Shown: positions 51,878 to 61,548 of the stretch, in pieces
Layout of the letters: the number at the start of each line of letters is the position of its first letter
How positions within the stretch are numbered: position 1 is the first letter of the stretch
Position numbers and translations under genes: made by a program
The notes under the pieces: generated by a model
Seen by the model: the letters and a program-made list of their open reading frames with translations, nothing else
Told to the model about the DNA's origin: nothing
The model's database searches: none
Origin: Microbacterium paraoxydans
GTDB taxonomy: Bacteria > Actinomycetota > Actinomycetes > Actinomycetales > Microbacteriaceae
DNA: 64,000 nt
Direction: 5' to 3'
NCBI RefSeq assembly: GCF_900105335.1
Contig: NZ_LT629770.1
Location: 2,356,001-2,420,000 of the forward strand

Positions 51878-53406
51878 CCGATTCCCGTCAGACCTCGGGG
51901 CCCGAGACGGGGCCCTTCGCCGCCGGTCACGCGCCGAAGAGTCCGTGGCCCGCGCTCTGGGCGCTCGTCATCGGGTTCTTCATGATCCTCGTCGACACCA
52001 CGATCGTCTCCGTCGCGAACCCGGCGATCAAGGCCGCCCTCGACCCCGACACGAACAACCTCGACTACGTCGTGTGGGTCACCAGCGCCTACCTGCTCGC
52101 CTATGCCGTGCCGCTGCTGATCACCGGACGACTCGGCGACCGCTTCGGGCCGAAGAACATCTACCTCATCGGGCTCGCGGTCTTCACCCTCGCCTCGCTC
52201 TGGTGCGGACTTTCGACGACGCTCGAGGGCCTGATCGCGGCCCGCGCGGTCCAGGGGCTCGGCGCCGCGTTGATGACCCCGCAGACCATGGCCGTGATCA
52301 CCCGCACGTTCCCGCCGAACCGCCGCGGGGCGGCGATGGGCCTCTGGGGTGCCACGGCCGGCGTGGCCACGCTCGTCGGCCCGCTCGCCGGCGGTCTGCT
52401 CGTCGACGGCTTCGGCTGGGCGTGGATCTTCTTCGTGAACCTGCCCGTCGGCGTGGTCGCCTTCGTGCTCGCCTGGATCCTCGTGCCGAAGCTGAAGACG
52501 CACCCGCACCGGTTCGACCTCGTCGGCGTCGTGCTCAGCGCCGTCGCGCTGTTCCTCATCGTCTTCGGACTGCAGGAGGGCGAGAAGTACGACTGGGGGA
52601 CCATCGCGGGCCCGATCTCGGTCTGGGGCCTCATCATCGCCGGCGTCGTGGTGCTCGCGCTCTTCATCGTGCAGCAGGCCCGCACCCGCAGCGAACCCCT
52701 CGTCCCGCTCGCCCTCTTCCGCGACCGCAACTTCTCCGGCGCGAACGTGGCGATCGCGGCGGTCGGCTTCACCGTCACGAGCATGTCGCTGCCGATGATG
52801 TTCTTCCTGCAGACGGCGCGTGGCCTCACCCCCACCGAGGCCGCGATGCTGCTCATCCCGATGGCCGTGCTGTCGGGCGTGCTCGCCCCGGTCGCCGGGA
52901 AGATCCTCGACCGTGTCGACCCACGCATCATCCTCGTGCCCGGCCTGCTCTGCGTCGCGGGTGCCCTGGTCTGGTACTCCGCCCTGACCACGATGGACAC
53001 CCCGATCCTGATGTTCCTGCTGCCGTCCGCCCTGATGGGCATCGGCAACGCGGGCATGTGGGGGCCGCTGGCGACCACGGCCACGCGCAAGCTGCCGCCG
53101 CGGCAGGCCGGTGCCGGTGCGGGCATCTACAACACCACCCGCACCATCGGCTCGGTCATCGGCTCCGCCTCGATCGCCGCGTTCATGCAGTCGCGGCTGG
53201 AGGCGAACCTCCCCGGTCTGGCCGACGCTCCGGCCGGCACGGGCCGCGGCGCGCTGCCCCCGCAGGTCGCGGAGGGCTTCGCGGCCGGCATGTCCGAGAC
53301 GCTGCTGCTCCCCGCCGGTGTGATCCTCATCGCACTGGTCGCCTCGCTGTTCCTCCGTGGGCAGGATCGGAAGGACGAGGCCGTCCCCGCGACCCCTCCG
53401 GCGTGA
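51874..53406 (+). CDS. DHA2-family MFS multidrug exporter (14 TM)
   Basis: 510 residues with 14 hydrophobic segments. FMILVDTTIVSVANPAIKAA is motif D1 of the DHA2 family; GRLGDRFGPKNIYLIGLAVF is motif A; GLWGATAGVATLVGPLAGGL is the antiporter motif C. Such proteins expel antibiotics, dyes or other toxic compounds with proton influx. It overlaps padR, which probably controls it. Confidence 0.93.
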   Translation: MTDSRQTSGPETGPFAAGHAPKSPWPALWALVIGFFMILVDTTIVSVANPAIKAALDPDTNNLDYVVWVTSAYLLAYAVPLLITGRLGDRFGPKNIYLIGLAVFTLASLWCGLSTTLEGLIAARAVQGLGAALMTPQTMAVITRTFPPNRRGAAMGLWGATAGVATLVGPLAGGLLVDGFGWAWIFFVNLPVGVVAFVLAWILVPKLKTHPHRFDLVGVVLSAVALFLIVFGLQEGEKYDWGTIAGPISVWGLIIAGVVVLALFIVQQARTRSEPLVPLALFRDRNFSGANVAIAAVGFTVTSMSLPMMFFLQTARGLTPTEAAMLLIPMAVLSGVLAPVAGKILDRVDPRIILVPGLLCVAGALVWYSALTTMDTPILMFLLPSALMGIGNAGMWGPLATTATRKLPPRQAGAGAGIYNTTRTIGSVIGSASIAAFMQSRLEANLPGLADAPAGTGRGALPPQVAEGFAAGMSETLLLPAGVILIALVASLFLRGQDRKDEAVPATPPA

Positions 53407-53416
53407 CCGCGATGAC

Positions 53417-53457
53417 CCCGACACGCCGGTATCCACGCGGCTTCCGGCAGTGTCGGG
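53417..53457 (+). terminator. Hairpin terminator candidate after the MFS gene
   Basis: CCCGACACGCCGG and CCGGCAGTGTCGGG pair with one bulged base around a 14-base loop, 11 bases after the MFS stop and ahead of the next plus-strand gene. Confidence 0.65.
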
Positions 53458-53554
53458 CGTCTCTCCGAGATTCCGGTGCGCGGGAGGTGCAGGGTTAGGG
53501 TGGATGGTCGGCGGCCGCCGGGCCGCCCTTCCGAACCCCCGAGGAGCACTCGAC

Positions 53555-55035
53555 GTGAGCCGCCATCCATCCTCTCCGCCGAGCCGTCTGCGGCGGTTCG
53601 GCCGCACCGCCGGCGCGACCGCTCTCGCCGCGCTCGTCGCCGCCGGGGCGCTGCTCGCCGGAGCCGCGCCCGCCACCGCGGCCGACGACGGCGAGACCTA
53701 CGTCATCGGCACCGACACGACCTTCGCGCCGTTCGAGTTCACGAACGAGTCCGGCGACCTGGTCGGCATCGACATGGACCTCCTGCGCGCGATCGCGGAG
53801 GACCAGGGCTTCGACGTGGAGATCCGCCAGCTCGGCTTCGACGCCGCGGTGCAGGCGCTGCAGTCGAACCAGGTCGATGCCGTCATGGCCGGGATGTCGA
53901 TCACCGAGGAGCGCCAGCAGACCTTCGACTTCAGCGACCCGTACTTCACGAGCGGCGTGCAGCTGGGCGTGCTCGAGTCCAGCGACATCGAGTCCCTCGA
54001 CGACCTCGACGGCAAGACCGTCGCGGTGAAGACCGGCACCCAGGGGCAGACCTTCGCCGAGGAGAACGCCGACGAGTACGGCTTCCGCATCACGCCCTAT
54101 CAGGACACGACCGACATGGTCGACGCGGTCAAGGCGGGTCAGGCCGTCGGCTACTTCGAGGACTTCCCCGTGCTCGCCTACGGCATCCAGCAGGGGTCCG
54201 GCTTCCGTCTCGTCGGCGAGCCGGCGCTCGGTGGCGAGTACGGCTTCGCGGTGAACAAGGGCGAGAACGCCGAGCTCCTGGAGATGTTCAACGCCGGCCT
54301 CGCCAACCTGCAGGACTCCGGTGCGTACGACGAGATCGTGGACACCTACCTCGCGACGGGTGACGACGCGCAGGAGGCGCAGCCCACCGACATCATCTCG
54401 GTCGCGGTGAAGTACTGGCCGGCCCTGATGCAGGGTCTGTGGCTCGCCATCCTCGCCACGATCGTCGCGGTGATCGCAGCCTTCATCCTCGGGATCATCT
54501 TCGGCTTCGGACGACTGTCGAAGTTCGCGCCGTTCCGCTGGATCGCGACCGCCTACGTCTACGTCTTCCGCGGGACCCCGATCCTGATCCAGGCGTTCTT
54601 CGTGTTCTTCGCCATCCCGCAGCTCATTCCGGACCTCAAGTTCGACCCGTTCGTGGCCGGTGCGATCACCCTGTCGCTGAACACCGGTGCGTACATGACG
54701 GAGATCATCCGCGGCGGCATCCAGGCCGTCGACCCCGGTCAGGCGGAGGCGTCGCGCTCGCTCGGCCTCAGTCACTGGAAGACGATGCGCAAGGTCGTGC
54801 TGCCGCAGGCGTTCCGGATCATGATCCCGTCGTTCGTGAACCAGGGCATCATCACGCTGAAGGACACCTCCCTCATCAGCGTCATCGGTCTCGCCGAGCT
54901 GACGTTCGTCTCGCGACAGATCATCGCCTCGACGTATCTCTCGGCGCAGGTGCTGACGATCGTCGCCATCATCTACTTCGTCGTGATCACGCTGCTGACG
55001 CTGCTCGCGAACCGCCTGGAGAGGAAGGCCAACGC

Positions 55036-55039
<4 letters not shown>
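53555..55039 (+). CDS. Polar amino-acid ABC transporter: substrate-binding protein fused to permease (GlnP type)
   Basis: 494 residues from a GTG with GAGGAG ahead. A signal peptide ([20 protein letters not shown]) is followed by a family-3 binding domain ([40 protein letters not shown] and [15 protein letters not shown]), then from about residue 280 a HisM/GlnP-type permease with EAA loop [20 protein letters not shown]. Binding protein and permease in one chain is a known arrangement. Substrate is probably glutamine, glutamate or another polar amino acid. Confidence 0.93.
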
Positions 55040-55764
<725 letters not shown>

Positions 55765-55833
55765 CCCCGTTCGAGTCACTCAAATGGCTGCATCCCCGGT
55801 CGGGATGCAGCCATTTGCGTTACTTCAACGGGG
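55765..55833. repeat. Intergenic palindrome with TGGCTGCATCCC core (copy A4)
   Basis: CCCCGTTCGAGTCACTCAAA then TGGCTGCATCCC, a CGGT loop, and GGGATGCAGCCA then TTTGCGTTACTTCAACGGGG. The inner 16-bp stem is nearly perfect. It begins right after the glnQ stop. The outer arms resemble the TTCGAATCG family (CCCCGTTCGA). A second copy follows at 55849. Confidence 0.9.
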
Positions 55834-55848
55834 ACGGTCGCCGACGGT

Positions 55849-55919
55849 CCCGGGCTTCGAGTCGCTTGAATGGCTGCATTTCCGGTCGGGATGCAGCCAT
55901 TTGCGCTACTTCAACGGGG
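55849..55919. repeat. Second tandem copy of the TGGCTGCAT palindrome (A5)
   Basis: Same layout as 55765-55833 with a few substitutions, one of which (TTTCC for CCCCG) unpairs two bases of the inner stem. Both copies end CTTCAACGGGGACGGTC, and the second abuts the purD stop. The pair separates convergent glnQ and purD. Confidence 0.88.
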
Positions 55920-55923
55920 ACGG

Positions 55924-57201
55924 TCAGTCAGCGACCCGGGCAGCGATGTCGGTGCGGTGGTGGGACCCCTCGAGGCGGATGCGGCCGAGGGCGTCGTAGG
56001 CGCGGTCGCGGGCGGTGCGGAAGTCCGGGGCCACGGCGACCACGTTCAGCACACGGCCACCCGTCGCGATGAGCGAACCCCCCGGGGCGTCGGGGCTCGC
56101 GGTCGCGGCGTGCACCAGGCGGACACCCTCCACGGCGGCGGCCTCGTCCAGACCCTCGATCGGGCGCCCGGTCTGCGGCGCCTCCGGGTACCCCTCGCTC
56201 GCCAGGACCACGGTGATCGCGACCTCATCGCGGAACACGGGCTCCGGCTGGTCCTCGAGGGTGCCGGAGGCGGCGGCGAAGAGGAGCTGGGACAGCGGGG
56301 TCTCCAGTCGCGGGAGCACGACCTGGGTCTCCGGGTCGCCGAAGCGCGCGTTGAACTCGATCACGCGCACGCCCTGCGGGGTGAGGATGAGACCGGCGTA
56401 GAGGAGTCCGATGAACGGGGTCCCCTCCGCGTCGAGCTGCCGGACGACCGGGAGGGCGACGTCGCGGGTGACCTCTTCCACGAACGCCTGCTCGCTGCCG
56501 AACTGCTCCGCGAGCCAGGGCAGCGGCGAGTACGCCCCCATGCCGCCGGTGTTGGGGCCGGCGTCGCCCTCGAGGGCCCGCTTGAAGTCCTGTGCCGGGC
56601 TGAGGGCGCGCACGGTGTCGCCGTCGCTGAGGAAGAACAGTGAGACCTCGGGGCCGGACAGGAACTCCTCGACGAGGACGGGGCCGGCCGGGAGGTACTG
56701 CTCCGCGTGCGCCAGGGCCTCGGCGCGGTCGGAGGTGACGATGACGCCCTTGCCCGCGGCGAGCCCATCGGCCTTGACGACATAGGGGGCGCCCAGCTCG
56801 TCGAACGCGGCCTCGACCTCGCCGACCGTGGCGGCGCGGACCGCGCGGCCCGTCGGCACACCGGCGGCGTCCATGACGCGCTTGGCGAAGGCCTTGGAGC
56901 CCTCGAGCTGCGCGGCGGCCTTGCCCGGACCGAACACGGGGATGCCGCGACCGCGGAGCTCGTCCGCGACGCCTGCCACGAGAGGGGCCTCCGGGCCGAT
57001 AACGACGAGGTCGATCGCGTGCTCGTTCGCGAAGGCGGTGACCGCGGCGCCGTCGAGCGGGTCGAGGGCGACGGGTGTCGCGTCCTGCGCGATGCCGGCG
57101 TTGCCGGGGGCGACGAGGATCTCGTGCGCGGTGGACTCGGCGCGCAGCGCCAGGATGATCGCGTGCTCACGGGCACCGGAACCGAGGACGAGGATCTTCA
57201 C
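55924..57201 (-). CDS. purD: Phosphoribosylamine-glycine ligase (GAR synthetase)
   Basis: 425 residues. MKILVLGSGAREHAIILALR at the start, then VVIGPEAPLVAGVADELRGR, the ATP-grasp APYVVKADGLAAGKGVIVTS and NTGGMGAYSPLPW, and RFGDPETQVVLPRL. It joins glycine to phosphoribosylamine. Typical length and no oddities. Confidence 0.97.
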   Translation of the reverse strand: MKILVLGSGAREHAIILALRAESTAHEILVAPGNAGIAQDATPVALDPLDGAAVTAFANEHAIDLVVIGPEAPLVAGVADELRGRGIPVFGPGKAAAQLEGSKAFAKRVMDAAGVPTGRAVRAATVGEVEAAFDELGAPYVVKADGLAAGKGVIVTSDRAEALAHAEQYLPAGPVLVEEFLSGPEVSLFFLSDGDTVRALSPAQDFKRALEGDAGPNTGGMGAYSPLPWLAEQFGSEQAFVEEVTRDVALPVVRQLDAEGTPFIGLLYAGLILTPQGVRVIEFNARFGDPETQVVLPRLETPLSQLLFAAASGTLEDQPEPVFRDEVAITVVLASEGYPEAPQTGRPIEGLDEAAAVEGVRLVHAATASPDAPGGSLIATGGRVLNVVAVAPDFRTARDRAYDALGRIRLEGSHHRTDIAARVAD

Positions 57202-57248
57202 CCGTCCAGCCTATCGAGGCACATGCGCGGGGTTTCGGCCGGTCCCGC

Positions 57249-57334
57249 GTTCACAACTCAGGACGATCGGCGCGGCAGCCGGGATCCGACGGCATATCCG
57301 GACCGATCCGCCGCGGTTCTCCTGAGTTGTGCAC
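57249..57334. repeat. Intergenic palindrome, TTCACAACTCAGGA family (copy B3)
   Basis: GTTCACAACTCAGGA and TCCTGAGTTGTGCAC pair with one mismatch over 15 bp, enclosing 56 bp. It lies between purD and the Nudix gene, tandem on the minus strand. Confidence 0.87.
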
Positions 57335-57348
57335 GGAGGTCGGCGGGG

Positions 57349-58023
57349 TCAGAGCGCGATCGGCCGCTCGGCCGCGGTGTCCCAGGGCACGGTCCACCCG
57401 GTCGCGTCGAACAGCGCGTCGAGAACCATGGCGGTGAAGCCCCACACGATCGTGCCGTCGACGTCGAACGCAGGTCCGCGGAACGTGCGGCCGGCACGGG
57501 AAAGGGTCGAGGTGAAGCGGGTCGCCGGGTCGAGGAGCTGCGCAACGGGGACGCGGAACACCTCGACGGTCTCCGCGTGGTCGACGGCGACGACGCGTGA
57601 CGGCGACTGCCACCAGGCGAGCACAGGGGTGACGAGGTGGTTGCTCGCGGCGAGGGGGATCACGGGAAGCGTGGCGAGCACCTCGACCCCCGCGGGATCG
57701 AGGCCGGTCTCCTCCTCGGCCTCGCGCAGCGCCGTGGCGACCGCGTCGGCATCGGCCGCTTCGGCGCGCCCGCCGGGGAAGGAGACCTGCCCCGGGTGCG
57801 AGGAGAGCGTGGGCGCGCGGCGTTGCAGCAGCACGTCGAGGTCGCGGGCGACGGCCGCATCGACGGTCGGTGCGGGGATGCGGTCGAGGACGCCGAAGAG
57901 GATGAGCACCGAGGCGTCGTGGGCGCGGCCCGGGTCGGCGAGCGGAGGGATCGGCACGCTCCAGGAGTGGTCGGCTGCGGCGGCGAGCAGCTCGGCGCGG
58001 GCGCCCTGGGGATGCATGCTCAT
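57349..58023 (-). CDS. Nudix hydrolase, CoA pyrophosphatase type (NudL-like)
   Basis: 224 residues. LLQRRAPTLSSHPGQVSFPG is the NuCoA motif that precedes the Nudix box in CoA pyrophosphatases. The box itself is GGRAEAADADAVATALREAE followed by EETGL. The family cleaves CoA and its derivatives to 3',5'-ADP and phosphopantetheine. Start at 58023 gives MSMHPQG; an ATG two codons later is also possible. It is divergent from the SCP-like gene. Confidence 0.9.
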   Translation of the reverse strand: MSMHPQGARAELLAAAADHSWSVPIPPLADPGRAHDASVLILFGVLDRIPAPTVDAAVARDLDVLLQRRAPTLSSHPGQVSFPGGRAEAADADAVATALREAEEETGLDPAGVEVLATLPVIPLAASNHLVTPVLAWWQSPSRVVAVDHAETVEVFRVPVAQLLDPATRFTSTLSRAGRTFRGPAFDVDGTIVWGFTAMVLDALFDATGWTVPWDTAAERPIAL

Positions 58024-58072
58024 GCCATCGAGCTTATGACCGGGGCCGCCGCGGCGGATCTAGGGTGGGGGG

Positions 58073-58441
58073 ATGGCCAGGAAGATCGACATCGTCGACG
58101 GACGCGCGGCGCTCGGTGCCGTGCGCGACGCCGAGGCCGCGGGGACGAAGCCGGCGCGGCCGGAGCTCGCCACCGCGGTGCGCTACCTGCTGCAGCTGCT
58201 CGACGAGAAGGCGCCGGGCAACAGCGTCGAGGTGCGCGTCCCGCCGTTCGGAGCCGTGCAGGTGATCCAGGGGCCGCGGCATACCCGTGGGACTCCGCCG
58301 AACGTGGTGGAGATGGACGCCGCCACGTGGATCGCGGTCGCGACCGGCACGGAGGCATGGGCGGACGCCGCGACGGCCGGGCGCATCCACGCCTCGGGCA
58401 CGCGTGCGGATCTCACCGGGGTCCTCCCGCTGCGCCCCTAG
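58073..58441 (+). CDS. Bacterial sterol-carrier-like (SCP family) small protein
   Basis: 122 residues. ATAVRYLLQLLDEKAPGNSV, EVRVPPFGAVQVIQGPRHTR and NVVEMDAATWIAVATGTEAW match the small actinobacterial sterol carrier family (MDMPI C-terminal-like/SCP2 fold). The ligand and role are unknown. Its TAG stop overlaps the TAG stop of the convergent hmuV in the palindrome CTAG, so the genes share their last bases. Confidence 0.8.
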   Translation: MARKIDIVDGRAALGAVRDAEAAGTKPARPELATAVRYLLQLLDEKAPGNSVEVRVPPFGAVQVIQGPRHTRGTPPNVVEMDAATWIAVATGTEAWADAATAGRIHASGTRADLTGVLPLRP

Positions 58442-59217
58442 CGCCGGGCCACGACGAGCGGCACCCCGGTCAGCGGGTGCGGGAAGACATCGACGGGCTG
58501 TCCGTAGACCTCCTCCATCCGTGCGGCCGTGAGGACCTCGTCCGGCGTGCCGGTGGCGGCGACCCGACCGCCCGTGAGCAGAGTGACGCGGTCGGCGTGC
58601 GCGAGCGCGGCGTTGAGGTCGTGCAGCACGACCGCGACCGCGACCCCGGCCTCCGCCTGGGTGCGGACCACGCGCATCACGTCTTCGTGATGCTTGAGGT
58701 CCAGCGCCGCCGTCGGCTCGTCGAGCAGCAGGATCCCGGTGCTCTGGGCGAGCACGCGGGCCAGCGCCACCCGCGCGCGCTCACCGCCGGAGAGCGAGGG
58801 GACGGAGCGCTCCCGCAGCGCCGTGACCTCGGTCGTCGCCATCGCCGCCGCCACGGCGCTGTCGTCCTCCTCGGCGGCCGGACTCCGCGCCCACGGCGTG
58901 CGCCCCATCCGCACGACCTGCTCGACCGTGAAGGGGAAGGTGACGGCGTTCTCCTGCAGCAGCACGGCGCGTTGCCGGGCGAGATCGCGGGGACGCGTCC
59001 CCGCGACGGGGCGGCCGTCGAGGAGGACGGTGCCGGACATCGGAGCGACGTCCCCCGCGAGCACGCCGAACAGGGTCGATTTGCCTGCGCCGTTCGGCCC
59101 GACGAGGGCGTGCACCTCGCCGGCGTGGATGTCGATGGCCGCGTCGTCGAGGATGGCGCGTCCGTCCCCGACCCGCACCGTGAGCCCCTGGCCCCGCAGG
59201 CGCGGGCTCACGCCCAT
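58438..59217 (-). CDS. hmuV: Haem ABC transporter ATPase (HmuV)
   Basis: 259 residues. Walker A GPNGAGKSTLFGVLAGDVAP, Q-loop VLLQENAVTFPFTVEQVVRM, signature LSGGERARVALARVLAQ, Walker B ILLLDEPTAALDLKHHEDVM and switch VLHDLNAALAHAD. FTVEQVVRMGR is typical of HmuV/FecE ATPases. Its start overlaps the end of hmuU by 10 bases. Confidence 0.94.
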   Translation of the reverse strand: MGVSPRLRGQGLTVRVGDGRAILDDAAIDIHAGEVHALVGPNGAGKSTLFGVLAGDVAPMSGTVLLDGRPVAGTRPRDLARQRAVLLQENAVTFPFTVEQVVRMGRTPWARSPAAEEDDSAVAAAMATTEVTALRERSVPSLSGGERARVALARVLAQSTGILLLDEPTAALDLKHHEDVMRVVRTQAEAGVAVAVVLHDLNAALAHADRVTLLTGGRVAATGTPDEVLTAARMEEVYGQPVDVFPHPLTGVPLVVARR

Positions 59218-60281
59218 CCTCCCGACCGCCGCCGCGTCCGCACGAGGAGCCAGAGGAAGAACGGGCCGCCCACGAGGGACGTGATCATGCCGATGGGGAG
59301 GTCCGCGAGCGGCACCGCCGTGCGCGCCACAAGGTCGGCGGCCGCGATGAGGAGCGCGCCGCCGAGGGCGGAGGCGATCACGAGCGGGAGGTGTGCGGGG
59401 CCGATCAGCATGCGCATGAGGTGGGGCACGACGAGACCCGCGAACCCGATGATCCCCGCGAAGGCGACCGCGGCGCAGACGAGCAGTGCCACCGTGACGA
59501 TCACGACCATCCGCAGCAGCTCGACCGGCACGCCCAGATGCCGGGCGGTGCGCTCGCCGAGGGCGAAGAGATCCAGACCCGGCGCCACGATCAGGGCGAC
59601 GACGATCCCGACCGCCACGAGCGGCGCGACGAGCTGGATGTTCGACCAGAGGGCGCCGTTCAGCGAGCCGAGCTGCCAGAACACGATCTGCTCGCGCGTC
59701 GAGGTCGTGCCGAGGAAGGTGAGGAAGGCCATGCCGGCGCCGGCGATGGCGTTGATCGCGATGCCGGTGAGCAGCAGCGTGACCACTTCGGTGCGACCGC
59801 CGGAGCGGCTCAGGAGGTAGACGGAGAAGACGGCCGCGAGACCGCCGAGGAAGGCGAAGGCGGGCGTGGTCCACATGCCGAAGGTGGCCAGGCCGAACGT
59901 GATGCTGGCCGCCGCTCCGAGCGCCGCGCCGGAGGAGACGCCGACGACGCCGGCGTCCGCGAGAGGGTTGCCGAAGATGGCCTGCATGAGCACGCCGGAG
60001 ACCGCGAGCGCGGCGCCGACGAGCAGGCCGAGGACCAGTCGGGGGAGGCGGAGGTTGTAGATCACGCCGTCGTCGGTCGCCGCGGCCGGAGTCTCGGCGG
60101 TGTCGATACCGAGGCCGCGCAACAGGACGTCCAGGAGCGCGGTCGGGGACAGGTCGTACTGCCCGCTCGTGATCGACGCGACGCCCGTGACGAGAAGGCC
60201 GATGACGAGGGCGACGACGACCGTCGCGAAGCGCAGTCCCCGATGCCGGGTCGGCGTCGGGGTGACGACCTCGCCGGTCAC
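59208..60281 (-). CDS. hmuU: Haem ABC transporter permease (HmuU, FecCD family)
   Basis: 357 residues from a GTG overlapping the hmuT stop (GTGA). About ten helices. NLRLPRLVLGLLVGAALAVS and GVLMQAIFGNPLADAGVVGV with SSGAALGA form the FecCD N-terminal signature; FAGIIGFAGLVVPHLMRMLI and the ADLPIGMITSLVGGPFFLWL terminus follow. It carries haem (or a siderophore) across the cytoplasmic membrane. Translational overlap on both sides places it firmly in hmuTUV. Confidence 0.94.
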   Translation of the reverse strand: MTGEVVTPTPTRHRGLRFATVVVALVIGLLVTGVASITSGQYDLSPTALLDVLLRGLGIDTAETPAAATDDGVIYNLRLPRLVLGLLVGAALAVSGVLMQAIFGNPLADAGVVGVSSGAALGAAASITFGLATFGMWTTPAFAFLGGLAAVFSVYLLSRSGGRTEVVTLLLTGIAINAIAGAGMAFLTFLGTTSTREQIVFWQLGSLNGALWSNIQLVAPLVAVGIVVALIVAPGLDLFALGERTARHLGVPVELLRMVVIVTVALLVCAAVAFAGIIGFAGLVVPHLMRMLIGPAHLPLVIASALGGALLIAAADLVARTAVPLADLPIGMITSLVGGPFFLWLLVRTRRRSGGWA

Positions 60282-61387
60282 GAGGCCGGTTCCGGCGCGT
60301 ACAGGGCTCGCGCGAGGGCGCTGATCACGTCGGCCGACCGCGGCCCGAAGCTGAGGATCTCGGCGTCGGCCATGTCGATCACGCGGCGATGCGCTCCTGC
60401 GGGGGTCTCGGCGATGGCAGGGATGCGTTCGATGAGCCCGTCGACGCCGCCGACCGATTCCAATCCGTCCGTCATCATCACGAGCACGTCGGGTTGCGCG
60501 GCGACGAGTGCTTCCGCGGTCATCGGCTTCATGCCCTCCCAGCCGATCTCCTCCGCGACGTCCACACCGCCGACCGCATCGATGAGGGAGTCCGCCCCGG
60601 AGTCCTCGCCGAAGATGTAGTACACGTTGGCGCTCCCGCGCACGTACAGGAAGAGCATGCGTGCGCGGTCCGTCTCCGCGGACGGGGTGACTTCGGCGAT
60701 CTCCGCGATGGCGGCGTCGAGCTCGGCGTCGAGGCGGGCGATGAGCGCCGTGCCGCGCGTCGGGACGCCGAGGGCCGTGGCGATCTCCGTCACGAGCGCG
60801 TCGGTGGTGTCGATCCGGCGGTCGCTGGAGATGACGACGACCGCGATGCCCGCATCCCGCAGCTGCTGGCGGACTTCCTTCGGGCCGATCGTGGTGTCGG
60901 TGAGCACGACGGTCGGGGCCAGTTCGAGGATGGCCTCCGGGTTGAGCGTGTGCCCGGTCTTGGTGACGACCGGGAGATCCTCGGTGCCGGGGAACTGCGT
61001 GGACGCGTCGCGTCCGACGACCTGATCGCCGAGCCCGAGCGCGAACACCGTGGCGGCGATCGTGCCGGAGATGTCGATCGGGAGGATGCGGTCGGTGTCC
61101 GTGATCTCGACCTCGCGGCCTTCGCTGTCGGTCACGGTGACCGGGAGCGCCGGGGCGGTGTCGTCTTCGACGGGCGCGACCGCGTGACTCGCGAGGCACG
61201 CGGTCGAGGGGCCCGTCGCTGCGCGCACGTCGGCGACCAGGTCGAGATCGGCGAGAGGAGTCGAGGCCTGCGGGCAGGCGTCGTCGACAGGGGGTGCCGC
61301 CGCCCCGGGGCCGGAGTCCGCCCCGGCGCACGCGGCCAGTCCGAGGGCCAGCGCGGCGGCGAGAAGCAGGGCAGGGGTGCGTCGCAT
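60278..61387 (-). CDS. hmuT: Haem ABC transporter substrate-binding lipoprotein (HmuT)
   Basis: 369 residues. The signal ends in GLAAC, a lipobox. From residue 80 the text is HmuT-like: LPVTVTDSEGREVEITDTDR, AATVFALGLGDQVVGRDAST with FPGTEDLPVVTKTGHTLNPE and AILELAPTVVLTDTTIGP. A segment of about 50 residues between the lipobox and this domain carries two extra cysteines (C38 and C64), more than usual. An iron box abuts the start codon, with its first base shared with the ATG, and a TAGGAT -10 element within it predicts a leaderless transcript. It faces the HtaA surface gene. Confidence 0.93.
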   Translation of the reverse strand: MRRTPALLLAAALALGLAACAGADSGPGAAAPPVDDACPQASTPLADLDLVADVRAATGPSTACLASHAVAPVEDDTAPALPVTVTDSEGREVEITDTDRILPIDISGTIAATVFALGLGDQVVGRDASTQFPGTEDLPVVTKTGHTLNPEAILELAPTVVLTDTTIGPKEVRQQLRDAGIAVVVISSDRRIDTTDALVTEIATALGVPTRGTALIARLDAELDAAIAEIAEVTPSAETDRARMLFLYVRGSANVYYIFGEDSGADSLIDAVGGVDVAEEIGWEGMKPMTAEALVAAQPDVLVMMTDGLESVGGVDGLIERIPAIAETPAGAHRRVIDMADAEILSFGPRSADVISALARALYAPEPAS

Positions 61388-61405
61388 TAGGCAAGGCTAT
61401 CCTAA
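61387..61405 (-). promoter_or_regulatory. DtxR/IdeR iron box over the hmuT start
   Basis: TTAGGCAAGGCTATCCTAA matches the DtxR/IdeR consensus TTAGGTTAGGCTAACCTAA at 16 of 19 positions. It overlaps the first base of the hmuT start codon and contains TAGGAT (minus strand, 61404-61399) as a -10 element. Iron-loaded repressor should block hmuTUV. Confidence 0.88.
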
Positions 61406-61450
61406 AACTTGACGCCCTCACTGGCGTCCCTCTACGCTCGGGATCGGCGG

Positions 61451-61469
61451 CTTGCTTAGCCAAGCCTAA
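61451..61469 (+). promoter_or_regulatory. Second DtxR/IdeR-type iron box, toward the HtaA gene
   Basis: CTTGCTTAGCCAAGCCTAA (61451-61469); its complement TTAGGCTTGGCTAAGCAAG matches the iron-box consensus at 14 of 19 positions. It lies 80 bases before the htaA-like start. A near-palindrome GGGCGCGCGATCGATCGCGC follows at 61510-61529 in the presumed leader. Confidence 0.7.
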
Positions 61470-61548
61470 CCAAAGTCCACCTTCGCCCGACTGCCGTGCG
61501 GCGCCGCAGGGCGCGCGATCGATCGCGCCCGGCGCGCCGCGGAGAACC

